Assembly: GCF_019649055.1 (NCBI RefSeq)
Contig: NW_026570224.1
Coordinates: 1,240,001-1,304,000, forward strand
Reading direction: 5' to 3'
DNA from: Paramacrobiotus metropolitanus
Lineage: Eukaryota; Tardigrada; Eutardigrada; Parachela; Macrobiotidae
Length of the DNA: 64,000 nucleotides
A model generated the notes under the pieces. It searched no databases and had not been told where the DNA came from. It was given only the letters and a program-made list of their open reading frames with translations. The translations under genes were made by a program, and so were the position numbers. This document shows, one piece after another, positions 26,281 to 39,254 of this stretch (positions within the stretch are counted from its first letter, which is position 1; every line of letters begins with the position of its first letter).

Positions 26281-27841
26281 TTAAATCCTTCCGCCGTCTA
26301 TACCAGTCGGTTTAAGCCGTGGTATCCCGATGTCCAAGAATTTTTTTAACGCAAACAAGGGATTAACAGTGTTGCTTAAACCCAGCACGGGAGTGGGCAT
26401 TGGGTACTTCGATTCCGCCGGATTCATTGACGATGATCCCGACGAGGACGACGAAAGTACGGTGCTCTCTTCCGTACGCTCCAAATGTGCGTTCCTAATA
26501 CTGTATTTAGTGGAGTTTACTTTACGGTCGGTGGTGACATCCTTACTGGAATCGCTCTTGTCACTGCTCGGCACGCTGCATTCTGGCGTAAGCGGATGTG
26601 ACCGTCTGTGGGAAGTGATGACTGGAGATCGGCCCACGTCGAATTTCTGGGAATATTTTAATATACGGCCACGTCGCCCGGATCCCGGATCGGCGTGACC
26701 AACGGGAAGGGACTGCTCGAATTTCTTCGGCTGGAAGGTCTTGATGCGCTGATCGGTGCGCAAGGGTTTAAACGCGGATGGACTGGTTATATCCGGTTTG
26801 TACTCCACACTTTTAACATGGACCGGCTTCGTATGTTTTGGATGCGGTTGGTCGGAGGGCGAAGAACGTCTGCATGGGAGCGGGACAATGGCGGTCGGCT
26901 CCGGGCTGGTCAGTTTCTCCACGGGTCGTCCGACGTCGTCGTGGTGGCCACTCTTTTTGATGTGCTTGGCCAGTTCGGTCAGACTGTTGTAGGATGCACC
27001 GCATTTCAGGCATTTTAGTATGGCGCGTTTTTGTTCAATGTCCTGCATCCAGATATCTTGACCTCGGACCATTTTCTTGGGGAATTTCGAAGCAACGATC
27101 CCGGTAGCGAAATATTCTTCCAGTTTGGCCGAGAGCTGCTGGAACGTTGCGGGAAGGGGTGGTGATGCAGTGGACATAGGGTGGCCATGGTGAGTGGAGC
27201 GCGAAAGATCCAATGCGGTGAATTCCGGATCGCCTTTCTTTTGTGCAATTTGTCCATCACGTGAAACAGAAGCAATATTCTACATAAAACATTCTAATGG
27301 TAATTATTTTTATCATATTATAACAGTACTCACAGCTCGTTTAAATACGCTGAAATCAGTTAACGTTCTGCTGTATGTACTCAGAATGCATTAGATGTAC
27401 CAAGTTATACTTACGGAAACTAAAATATCTGAACAACAAGAGAAGTGCTTTACACTTTACAACAATTTCTGTATCCTGTAATGTACATTATTATTTTGTT
27501 TCGAATTTTTGATACGCGGTAATATTTACGCTGCAAATTAAATTAATTTGATCCAAATGCGCCTCTTCAGCTGGCTACGTATCGCTGCATACGTACTTTG
27601 ACAACAAATGCACTGTGCGATTGCGATGTGCGTAAATCGAGCGGTTCCGTTTGGGTGAGACCGGGAAAAAGCACGTTCGGTGTAATTTTCGCTCGGAGGG
27701 GACTACCATTGATGTGTGCATGGCGCGAAACGTCAGGGAGATCCCGACTTCCGGTGTCGTTGGGTGAAATCTCTGCCGAATCGTTTTTCGATTTCAGTTT
27801 TTTCACGACGTGTTCCAGCTTGGACGCATCCTCGGTCGTTT
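26281..27841 (-). CDS. tsh-like: Teashirt-like zinc-finger protein, 3' exons
   Basis: Teashirt-family proteins are nuclear repressors that pattern the trunk. Two exons join in phase 0: 27841-27597 and 27279-26281 (333 codons including the stop). The signature is MVRGQDIWMQDIEQKRAILK followed by a C2H2 finger, CLKCGASYNSLTELAKHIKK..H. Teashirt fingers are preceded by the same 'RGQD-W...EQ.R.ILKC' block. Two CtBP-type motifs are present, EPLDLRT in the first exon and ALDLSRS in the second, which fits teashirt repression through CtBP. The rest is Ser/Pro/Lys-rich and ends with NPLFALKKFLDIGIPRLKP, like the conserved family tail. The first exon begins mid-frame with no usable ATG, so at least one 5' exon, probably with the other fingers, was not found upstream. 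Confidence 0.7.
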
Positions 27842-30800
27842 CTGCGATTAACCAAACAGAGTTACCGATGAACCGTTTTCAACGTGAATCTAGAGATAGA
27901 TATCAGTCCATATTCGACGCTTTGCTTCAGAAAAAAAATAATAGAACCTATTATTACTGGCGCATTCACAATTAGTAATCTATCTGCCAAATAATTTGTT
28001 TTTCATGTGGACGTTCTAACAAAAAATTACTATTATTAACACGAGGTAGTGGTTGGCTGAATTACGGTTTTGTGGAACGCGTCAGTCAGTAAACCAAATA
28101 CGGTAAGGTGGCAATGAATTTTTAAAAAATGAAAGATATTTAAATTTGGCTTTGCACTCATTGTACTGATGCCTGTGAGTTTAACAGAAGCATTCATTTT
28201 GGTAATTCTGTTTCTTGATTGCTTTTAGGTTAAGGGAATTTGCGGTCCACAAAATGTCTTTGGTGTTGTTAGTTTTCCTCGTATGAACACGAAGGAAGTC
28301 TGAAAGTCTTACCAAGTAATAGTATTTAATGTACCTAACGCAGTCTGCAGACTTTCTTGCTAACCTTGGAAAAATCATCTGTAGAGTCATTAATTTCTCT
28401 GTGCACCGTGTATGCATACAAAATTTTCACGGTTGCAGGTATATTCTGGTACAGGTTCTACGCAGTGGTACCCGGAAGTTATCTTCATGATCACTTTAAA
28501 AAAGATGGAAGTGTAGTACTATAGTACGATATAATCGTATACATAATATACAATTACATGAGCGGTGGGCCTTTCTCGTAGTACACGTTTAACATAGCGC
28601 ATGTACCGTACTAGTGCTCCGTATGTATTGCGTTTACGGAAGTAATTGAATGGGAGATCCTGCAGCGACATCATGGCATAAAATTTCGAACACAATCGAG
28701 AGCATCTTAGTGGATCTAAAAATTGTCTATCCCAGAGAATAAAATCAATGATATCATTCTGGCCGACAAAAGGAGCGAAACAGTTTCGTGTCATATAAAC
28801 GCAGCATAAGAACTGACATACGGGAAGTTTGTGGATCGATGACTGATGAAATGACATTTGTTGGACTGACAATTTGACACTGATGGATGATCAAGGAATT
28901 TCGCCACAGCATGATACTTTATAATATTATCTCCCAGATGAAAAAGTCTATCCGCATTCGCCCCTTTATACTTTCATCATTATTCACCATAACCGACTGC
29001 TGCTGTCGCACCGAAGCACTCTATCTGCATGCTGGCACAGTTGCCGGCTTGATTAACGAATTATGTAACGGTAGTACATGATCGCGTTAAAAATCACTTA
29101 TAAAATTATCCGTAACATACCTAGCAGTTCAAATGTGTTGCCTGCAAATGTAAGACGCAGATTAATTTACAGATTTCGGTGCACAATTAAATTAAAGGGA
29201 AACTAATGCAATATCTAATAAGTAAAATACCGTTCCAGGTCAAGTTTCGGCTAAAACTTTCCTGCTTTTTTCACGAACTAAAAATTTCATCTTGTAAGTA
29301 AGCAAAAATAATTCAGGAATTATTCTACAATAAACACGTGTATTATGAATCATTTTTAAACTTCCGATCGTGTGAAATACTGTTTGTGTTTGCATCCACA
29401 ATCTCGTCACAAAATAATAGGTTGTGATATTCCGTTCGCTCGCCATTTTGCCGGCTCGTGACTGTTAGTAGTTAACACATAACATTTCCTTCGTTTCAAT
29501 GAGCAGATGTTAAAGTCTTTTATTACTAATACGAGTATAATTGATAAAATAAGCTGTGAAACAAACATGACGCGCAAGAGATCAGGGCTTGTAAACAATG
29601 CGGTTGCGGAAGTAAAATACACAATCATTAAATTACTGAGGTGATACCGCCAATCGCATTATCATATATGCACATTATTAGTAACAGCATAGTACAAATT
29701 ATAATGGTATGACAACCGTTTTTGTTTTGTCCAAAAAGTAGAAATTCATCGCTTACCGTTCGACCACTTTGGCTGCAATTTACAATACTATCAAATACAC
29801 AAACTAGAGTACGAAATTATTTTTTCACAGTAATGTAATGCAAGTCGTTAACAGGTAATAGTGTAGTTAGTATATAGCGTATGATAATATAATTAATTAC
29901 ACTACTACAAAGGCACAAAACCTAAGTCTGAACGCGGGTATTTGTGCAATAATACCAAGTTACCAACCATGTTTTGGGCTGGCTCCGGAGTGCTTTCTTG
30001 GACACTCTTGCTTGCGTTTCCCCATGATAGCTTTACAACCACGCAACCATGTAACGGTCATTCAATATGGCGGAATGTTATGTGAACGATGACGGATGCG
30101 ACAAAACAATTTTTATACTCGTAAACGCGGCATTATGTCACAACTCAAAATATTAGATGATAGAAATATTTCAACTAAGACCATTCACCGAGTGGAATAA
30201 GGAGTAATTTATAAGAATAACTATCCGAAAAGTGCCGAAAGATTAAACACACGTTTCAAAAAATTGTATCTAGGGGGAAGCATATGCAATTACAGAGGCG
30301 ATGCAGAAATGCCATTGGCCCATTGCTCAAATTTTAAGCACATAATAATCGGATAATCCATAAAACCGCAGGACGTTATACGGAATTAATAATTTGGCTG
30401 ATTACGGAGAATGCAAAAGGGAAACAAGAAAAGCCTCATGAATTGTACAAGATAGTTGGTGCATAAAACATCATGTTCGAAGTGCACAGCCTAGAAGGCA
30501 CGGCCAAAACGCTGTTGTGTGTTTCATGTTCGGAAAATTGAACAGACCAAGCCTTATAGATGAATTGCTTGGCAATCCGGATTGGTGCTGCAGAAATTGA
30601 CATTTGACTGATTTGTGACACTTTATTTATCATGTGATGGTTGATTTATTAGACAATTTCAGGATCGCTGCCTGAAACGCATTTGTTGCAAAGCCTAGCC
30701 TGCGCGCGCCGATGGTAATGCACCGTGCCGCGCTTTTACGACGAAACAGTGTACCGGCATCAACATGTCATGCACAGCGACGTATCTGTGTTACATTATC

Positions 30801-32742
30801 TGCTGCTGGCGTTTGTTCCGATCGGAAGCCAGTTCGTAATTCGAAGTTTTCCGCTATCCGTCGGCTTATATGACTTCGTAGTGAACATCAAAATCAAATT
30901 GTACTGTCGAATACATCATCAGAATACAGTAATAAGGTGTACAAATCGCTTATTGTGCGATTTCTTCCTGTGTAACATGTTCAGGTTTCCACACTGCAAA
31001 AGGTTAATCGACCATACATCGGAAAATTTAATTACGAGTATTAAAAGTATCAGCTCAAGTACCATTAGTGCTACTATTGCATAGTGATACAATTTTCCTT
31101 GGATTCACGGTTGCTTTTTTCCGATGGCCAAGTAAAAAATGTACAATGCGATCCATGTTTCTTAGTTTGTAAATGTCTACATATAATTGATAGTTTTAAA
31201 GTTAGTACTTAATTTTAAACATTGTGTGACATTTATAATGCATTTAAATTTTATGGAAAATTTTTTATCTCAAAAATATCAGCACGTAAATACTTTAAAA
31301 ATTCGAAAAAGATATAGTAGTGGTGGATGGTGGTGGACAGTGCTTGCAAAAATGACCCAACTGGATTACTCTGTGGCAACTTCCGTTCGGCGGCACTGCA
31401 CAGTAATAATGCACGGCAGCTTTTTACAAATTTGATAAACTTCTTTACCCTTAGTCCTTACCAGTTTTTGCTTCTGTTTTTTATCAGATTCCCTTTGGTG
31501 TTTCATTTGAACTTGTTACTGGCTGCCGGCATAGGAGCAATGGCCATCCGATATGTACGTAGAAATTACGCAGTGCACCAGCAGTTATATAATATATCTA
31601 TATATACTTCTATAGAGTACGTGTACAGAGTAGCTTTTGAATTTTCCAGTTTCGTTTTTGGATCGTCTGGCTACAACATTAATATTAAATTAACAATACA
31701 GTACAGTATTGAGTACATAATCAGCTCACACCTTGGTTTTACAAGACTTAGGTAAATACTGTATCATAATTCATTCCAGGTAGTACAGCGTTTTTTCGGG
31801 TGAAGTATTTGTTACCTGCTTTTGTTGCATGAGATGTATCAAAAATGAAATCATAAAAAAATTGCTTAAAGGTTGCCTACTTGCTAAATAAAAGTTCGCA
31901 GTGCTTTTTTTGTACATTACTGTATTAACTGATTAATGTAATGCAAGTTGGGATTGCAACTCCCTTTTTGGAGGGGCTTAAGGGTGGGGGTCATTACTTC
32001 GGGAAAAATTGTTATTTCAAAAAAGGGAGATTGCAAAAAGACCCTTCAGTGGGATATTTATTTTGGGAGGGTTTCTAAATTGGGCGGGGTAAATCACTAA
32101 TACGATAGGATACGGTTTCTGAGGGCAGCTTCGATCATTTGCTTATAACCATAATGGAAATTAGATTTTCAGCTTTTCGCTATATTTTTTGTGTTTCGGG
32201 TGTACAGTGTACGGAAATCGAAGGAGTATTATTTAACTGCTACACAACGTGAATTTTCAAAACTAACGGAATGCGCATGCGCAGTTTGCACAACTGCGAC
32301 GCAGTTTTTGGCTAAAATAAAATTTGCTCACAAGTATTGCAAACGATAGCCCGTCGTGCATTCTACTGATGATTACTACAAAGTACTCGTATGAACTGTA
32401 AGAACTGCTGCCAAGCATAATTCAAATAGCTACAAAATCACTTTAAGATGTTGTGCATACAACACTTTAACATAATTTCTTACGCTTAAATACGAGTAAG
32501 AGGATGCATATAAAAATATCTTTACTTTGCTTGGGCTACAGAAAACGTAGTACGTAAAAATATACACTGTTCCTCAAAACCCAGTGCTGTCAGTAAGATA
32601 TTAAATGTTGCAATAATCACTTATGTACAATAAATACCAGAAAAAACCATGTGATTTTTGCGGCGCAAGAGCTCGAGTAAAGCAACCCGCCTGCGCGCTG
32701 CAGATGAATTTTAATTTGCGGTAGTGTTCCAGAAGCGGCATT
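27842..32742. other. Interval without a recognised gene
   Basis: Upstream exons of the teashirt-like gene should lie here or further right, but no C2H2 motif was visible. A 117-codon minus-strand frame (28519-28872) and a plus-strand frame (31327-31755) are open but match nothing I know. The interval also contains an imperfect inverted repeat with G-rich spacer (31954-32036). Confidence 0.4.
31954..32036. repeat. Imperfect inverted repeat with G-rich loop
   Basis: The left arm TTGCAACTCCCTTTTT (31954-31969) is complementary to AAAAAGGGAGATTGCAA ending at 32036, apart from one inserted base. The spacer contains GGAGGGG and GGGTGGGGG runs. It may be a short MITE-like remnant or a structured RNA. 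Confidence 0.6.
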
Positions 32743-35033
32743 TCAAACTGGTCCTTGAACTTGATTATTACGGTATTGTTGGTAATGGATGAACGCATCG
32801 GCGCTGTACAACCCGACGTTTAGAAATGCAATGATCTACAAGAGAATAAAAAGGACACTGACTAAAATAATAAACGAAATGGCTGTGCGCCCGGCAAACG
32901 GCGCGCATAGAATTTGGCTGTGCGCCCCGGTTGAATTTATTATAATTATGGTACAGGTCATTCAACTATTGAAATACGTAAATACTTAATTGTATAACTT
33001 TTTAGGTGGGACCAGATAGATGACAACTTTTCCCACCCGACCCCTTGCGAGATCTCAAACCAAAAACATTTATCATCCCTCAAAGGGCTCTAGTTGGACT
33101 TGAGGTTGCAAGGTCAGTACGCATCTGCATGCACGTACATACGGAGTGTAAATGCGCGTTTGAGCTAGGTCAGGAAGGGTACTGACACATTAGAAAATTT
33201 ACGAAGTACCACCTTTAAAAAACTGCGAAGGTTTTACGTAGAACCGTGCTACAGCATTAAGAAGGCAATTTGCATTAACAATAAAGAACTAGTTGCACCA
33301 AGAGGAATAAATCAATAGGCATAAGTAGAATAAAGGAATAAAACAATGGGAAACAATTAGAATAAGAACTTTCAAATCAACTTCTCAATCGTCATACGTA
33401 CACCAGCTGCTAAGTAGCGGTCATAAGTAGAGGACTTGTCGGAATTTTCTTTATTGTCACCTGCAATCAACAGACATCACATTTATAATTCCCAATTTCC
33501 CACAGTTCAACACAATTAGAATTTCACATTTTACTTGAATTATAAAATCGTTTTTTTACGAAAAACTATACTTTTAAGACGCTACCCAAGAGTGCAGTAA
33601 GGAAAATAATTCCGCGCAGTAAACCGCAGCGCAAGTATACGACAAACAACATACGAGTTAAGTCTCGTATTTCTAAGTTAAGGTAACACCAATTATATAT
33701 GCATATACAAAAACTGCATTTTAGCGAAGCCCAGTTTTACTTTTTATCCCACTTAAATGAGATTCCACACTCCACCACATGGATTTCGAAACTTTATTTT
33801 CTATTGCCTAGTTTTCTTACCTATAACTGTGCGTGCTACTTGGACGCTGGCAGCTATAGCATATAAAAGGGCTGCACCGGAAGCGTAGACAAATTCCTAA
33901 TAACAGAAGTAAAAGCGTATTGATTATACACGTAATTCACGTATAGAGGTCTCTCGGTGTTTCAGTAATGCAAATTTTACGTGCGGCAATATTCACTGCA
34001 TGTTTATGCAAACAAAAGACTCATTACTGAACTTTTGAAACATGCAAATGCAACTGCAAAATGCATTTACTGCGGTAATACTGTTGTCAGGTCGACTGCA
34101 CATTTCCACTATCCGTATTTTTGAAACGCTATGACATAGTGTCAAATATTGTATAGATGCACATACTTCCCATAGACAGACATAACATTGTTATATACTT
34201 CTATGTTTCTTTATGGAAATTATGTGCATTTATATATAATAATATGTATTTATAGCAAGATTATCCATATCTAATAATTAAAAAAATATGTGACAGCAGC
34301 TTATTATTAATAAAAGCGCAATCGTGGAAATTGCTGTTTGTTATACTTGAAGTACCATACTTTCATACAAATTTTTTTCATGGGCCGAGGATGTTTTGTA
34401 AGTATGAGACTGTGTTTCAGGCATAAATAATATTCATATACGGTAGCACCTAGCCGGGAAAGAACTACGACTGCATTAATTAGTTCCTGCAGACCGCTCA
34501 GTATGTGAGATCTTTTTATTGCTTTAATACTTGAAATTTCCAACTATACAGAGTAGCTCTGTCGATGTGGCGTTGGAATTAAAAACGAAACGAACTGTAC
34601 ACTGCGATCCTAGGCCTGCAATAGCATTATTATTACAAACCTACCACAAATGGCCACTGGACTCCTCCGGGAAGTGTGAATATTTTTGGCACTTTTGCGA
34701 AATGCAGGAACAATAGAGTAGTTGAAATAATAATGCACAAGATCACCACAAACAGGAAGAATTGATTCCCGGCAAAGTATGCTCTCTGGCATACAGCGCC
34801 GCATATAACACCAACCACCTACAAATGAAAAACATCAAAGTTTTCGTAGTAGTATTATACTGGCAAATTTTTCCTAGGTTCCAACGCACAATTTCCGCAA
34901 TTTTAAGACATCCTGGAATCGAAATACAGTAGCGTGAATCAACGCCCATCATTTTTCTAGTAGACTGAACGACGCTAGGATTAGAACGAGCCGGCGGAGG
35001 AACTGCTGAAGAACGTGCAGGCTTGATATCCAT
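32743..35033 (-). CDS. CMTM-like: CMTM-like MARVEL-domain membrane protein
   Basis: MARVEL proteins have four transmembrane helices and act in vesicle traffic and membrane apposition. Exons in order are 35033-34890, 34818-34645, 33896-33821, 33460-33402 and 32835-32743, all GT-AG and in phase, giving 181 aa. The cytosolic N-terminus is Pro/Ser/Arg-rich (MDIKPARSSAVPPPARSNPS). Helix 1 runs from GCLKIAEI into VVGVICGAVC. Helix 2 is FFLFVVILCIIISTTLLFLH. Helix 3 follows GGVQWPFV (EFVYASGAALLYAIAASVQV). Helix 4 is IIAFLNVGLYSADAF, with a short charged tail YQQYRNNQVQGPV. The small polar aromatic loop W-PF-E before helix 3 and the Asp in helix 4 fit the CMTM pattern. Exon 4 adds a polar insert (GDNKENSDKSSTYDR). 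Which CMTM paralogue it matches cannot be told. Confidence 0.8.
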
Positions 35034-35797
35034 CACACACACTGAAATCGAAATCTTATCCGTAAAAAAATATATAGCAAATCTCTTGTGATTTTGTGGT
35101 ATTTCCACTATTTCGACGTATTACTGCTGCCGGAAAAACTCAGCAAACATTAGCGCTATGTGATGCCTAAACTACCGATTTCGTCTACAACAGAAGAAAT
35201 AACTGCGCATACAATGCCTTTGACTATGTGCACAACCGAAGGCACTGACCGCAAGCCTGTACGGCAGTAGATGGTTTTCGTTAGTAAATTATTACGCATA
35301 GATTTCGACAATAGCGCTATGGTTTGTCACCGAGGGTGCGCGACAAACCGGTTTTACTGCTCATTCTGCTGCGTCCAAACTGCTCCGAGCTGGTTTTTTA
35401 AAAGGATAAACTTTTTACTTTGTAAGCTGTAAAAAAGTATATCCAGAATTCCATAGTCATCAAAATTAATTAGCAGTACGATCGAGTTAGCAAGACTGAC
35501 CATTCGATCGCAAGCGTTATGCATATGTACCTTTATGTCGGTGAGGACATTTGGATCGATGATGCGCCGATTCAGGTAACTAACTTGTAAGGTTAAGTTT
35601 AAATCTTCTTGGCGTTGCGCCGGCCAGTCAGAAACTAAAAAGAGTGGACTACGACGCAAACTTAATTAAATACGAGCATTCGAAATTATTTGTAGGTGCG
35701 TTGGAGGAAGTCACATACACAAATACAATAGTACAGGCGACAGTACTAGTACTGGAATTTGTGGCGCAGATAAGAGATACAGCTAGCTATTGTTATG

Positions 35798-35831
35798 GCT
35801 ATGAATTCGTAACTGCTATGAATTCGTAACT
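35798..35831. repeat. 17-bp tandem duplication
   Basis: Two perfect adjacent copies of GCTATGAATTCGTAACT. This looks like a recent duplication in noncoding DNA. Confidence 0.9.
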
Positions 35832-36485
35832 GCGTAGCTGTGAAATTCAAGCATAAATTACAAAAGCATACTTTAATGGCGAAAAAAAGTAACAATATCT
35901 ATATTCATCCACTAGACAACAATTAACTCGTAAATACAATACATATCCGACCAAAATAAGAAACGCGACATCGATCCTCCACGAAAGGTCAACTCGCTGT
36001 AAATATGATTCGAAAACGTTCTGTGTGAACCGTATAAGTTCGTAATTATATAAGCGTTGGCGCCGAGTACGTTGGATCGATGTAGTCCGTAGGAGTTTGC
36101 TGTACAGCGAACGTTGTGGTTGCCAGTCATTAGCATGCATCAATTTTTGTCGCACTCTGCTTTTGATATGCGGAATGAACACTGAGCGCACAGCAAATCA
36201 AACCTGCGCTGGATGGGTTTTTAAATGTTGTTATCTCGCGTTATTCTTATTTCAGTGAACTATATAGTTAGTAGTTACAGTTAGTACTGTAAAACAATTG
36301 GGTCAGAGGGACATGGCTCAACAACAGTCTAGTCAACATCATCCCAATTCGGCAATACCCAAGACGGCATTAATTATTTAATAGTTTAAAACAGTATATT
36401 CATCATTTGGAGCGGCGGTTACCTGCAAACATGAGTGACTCACACGAGTGACCGAACCGAGACGAACCGCCGACTACGTTCCAAG

Positions 36486-36511
36486 CATGGTCTGTGTATA
36501 CACAGACCATG
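36486..36511. repeat. Perfect 26-bp palindrome
   Basis: The segment reads the same on both strands: its first half is CATGGTCTGTGTA. It is flanked by two direct copies of a CCAAG(T/C)-type word. It could form a cruciform or be a dimeric binding site. Confidence 0.9.
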
Positions 36512-37521
36512 TTCCAAGTCTCATTCCAAGTCTCTCGTACTGCACACCGAGACTTCGATTTCCTTTATAAAGTACAATACTAACTAGCAGCCTACTACTG
36601 TACAGTATGAATACGATCCTCTCTAAAACTAATAATAATTGTTCCACTCTGACTTTGTCGATCTCCAACTTTTTGGTACCTTCGGTTTGATTTATTAGCA
36701 GTGATTTTCCGACATTCATTCCTGATAAACCATTATTTCCGCGTATAACTTGTGGTGTTAATATTGCGCCTGGTTTGTGATCGCGACGAGGCAGATCAAC
36801 GAATAACGCTTCCTGACGAGACGTACCCACTCTACGCTGTGCTTGTTAGTAAGTGACTAAGTCATTACAGTTTCCCGTTTATATTACTACAGTAGTACGG
36901 TATTAGTGGATTTCCTAGGGTCGTCGCCATTCCCCAATTCCATCACGACGCCCAGGAGCAGAAACGTTAAAAGCTGAAGACGTATGGTTCAAATTTCGTT
37001 GCGCAGTCGTAATAAGGTACGTGGGATGAGGGGCTTTTCGTACCACACCAATATGGTAGCCAGTTTCCATAGATGCTGCAAGCCTGCACTCTTACTGAAT
37101 GATAATTAATACGTTAGATGATTAGAAGCTTTCTGTTGCTCTGCTTTGAAATCCATAATCATGCGCAGACGTTTTATGCTTGGCCTTCGTATGCGTTATC
37201 CAGAAATCGGAATGCGGTGCCTAGTTTATACCACTTTAGAGCAGGAGCTACTGTACAGTGTACATACAGCCTGCGCAGTGCACAGCACAGGTATAAACAG
37301 TAGGTCCTTCTTGGAGTAACTAAGAGTTCAGTACGCCGTACGGTAACCCTGTGTTTGGTTGAATTACGCCAGTCAGGGCAGGGCGCATTGGTCATCCATT
37401 TCGTTCAGGGACTACATGCTGAATGCGGAAAAATTAATCCATGAAAGCGATAAGCTTTATACTCCGAGGTAAAAAATGTCCGACCTCTAGCACAGATAGA
37501 ATTCTAAGTTAATACGGTAGC

Positions 37522-37545
37522 AGTACCACGCTTTTGCGTGGTACT
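37522..37545. repeat. Perfect 10-bp hairpin with TTTT loop
   Basis: AGTACCACGC, then TTTT, then its exact complement. It resembles a terminator-like or small structured element, but no transcript is evident here. Confidence 0.8.
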
Positions 37546-39226
37546 ACAAAAAAACAATAAGTAATTTATTATGGTGCTCATGAATTTTACTTCCTGTTTT
37601 ACACGACAGTACATACAGTATGATTGCGGTAGCAGTCGGGGTGTCCTCGGCACCTCGTTGACACCATAAGCTAAAATGTTAGGGTTGAATTTTTGGGTTA
37701 AGTGATTGATGCTAGATTTTACTGTACTTGCTACTTTCCGATGGGTTCAGTGTTCATTTCTCAGTCTCCGTTCACGTTAATGCTGCAAAGATTGCAACAA
37801 CGTCCTTTTTCTTCTTGTTCTTTTTATTTTCCACTTCTATATGTGTACTTCGCGGTGGAGATACAATATTTTCTTGTGGCTCCATTTGAGACGTGCAGCT
37901 CGCACACACTGCTTGTTCATTCTTTACCTCGTTATTGGTGTCAGCCCTGATGTTTCGGCAGAACCGTACAAGTACAGATACTTCTACTGCCTTTACCATT
38001 AGTTGCATATCTATGCCAAAATTTCGCAAAAAATTTTGAATGGCAGTAGTCTGATAGATGGTCATAGCTGATGGCCTGGTGTACTATGTGCAGCTACAAT
38101 CTGAATCGTATCAAATCGTATTAGTGTTGTTTACTTATAATAATTGCTTTGCGATTTGGTTGGTTAGTTTCATTGAACCGCTTAAACAAGATTCTTTTGT
38201 CCGTCTTCTTTCCAGAAACCTTTGAAATGGTTCTCGACCTACCATTATTCTTGTGTAGACGACGGAAATTGAAAATTGACTGTTAGTTTGATCGTGCATT
38301 TTTTGCCGGATACAGAATGCACTAAAAAATGAAAAGTTAATTTTGCCTTGTAGCCATTTTTTTCGCAGTCGGTGTAGAAGTGCCCGAAACCCTTAAACTT
38401 TTTACTGTGTCCTGTAGCTGCCTGGTTCAGTTTTCTGGCTCTTGGTCAGTGAGTAGGCACTAGGCAGCTTACTAAATACTACTCGTATAGGCTTTCGCTA
38501 CACGTAGTGATTCACAATGACCGAACCGGTGACCACTCATTCGGGAACTATCGCGTGTTGTTGAATCACTCCGCGTTTATTTTTGGATCCCAAATTTCCG
38601 ATGGTCCGGACAGACATATTTTCCAGTAAATACACTAGCTGAATGAACCTTTCTCGGTTTCTCTTCGTGCATTGGGGTTTTCCGCAGTGGAATAATAACG
38701 GCAGAAGCCACTTGCATATGACACGCATGCGCTCAGAGATCATAATCTTCGAAATTTTGGTACAATGCCAAACTGTTTAATTTGTTTATTCCAAGCCGGT
38801 AAAGTTTAAAAGCTCTCCTAGCTGTTTACCGATGAATGTGTGAGTCCTTTAAGTTTAGATATACACCACGCCCACTCTGCCGGAAGTCGTATTTCGGCTG
38901 TCCATGCCAAAATTGTCGACTGGTTTTCATAAGTCGCGACAACAGTCTGCCTTACCCGAGATTACGTAAGAAAAGTCTGCTGTATGAATAAATGTGAAGA
39001 AGTGAAGATAAAGGCCGAATCATTTGTATGAACTGCCATTGCACGTTTTGGAATTTGCAGCGCATGCAGTTTTTTTGTGAATGTCTTGCCTTACAAGTTT
39101 CTGTCGCCGACAGTGAACAATATGAGTGTCAGTGTACATCGGAATACGACGACGTTGTTTTCAATTGCACTTTTAATAAGTTCTTGAAATATCCTGTTGT
39201 GTGATTACACAAAATTTTATCGTTGA

Positions 39227-39254
39227 TCGTCCTTAGGAATTCGTCCTTAGGAAT
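39227..39254. repeat. 14-bp tandem duplication
   Basis: Two perfect adjacent copies of TCGTCCTTAGGAAT, about 950 bp upstream of the OSGIN-like start codon. Confidence 0.9.

Noticed and set aside
28519-28872. 117-codon minus-strand frame, faintly F-box-like (LDPLRCSRLCSKFY)
   Set aside because: The resemblance is weak, there is no supporting exon or transcript signal, and it lies in AT-rich DNA where such frames occur by chance.
31327-31755. 142-codon plus-strand frame with a hydrophobic segment
   Set aside because: No family match, Tyr/Ile/Phe-rich as expected from AT-rich DNA, and no convincing start or splice context.
37772-38065. 97-codon minus-strand frame ending in a Lys/Asn-rich run
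   Set aside because: The composition is borderline, but there are no splice partners and no recognisable domain.
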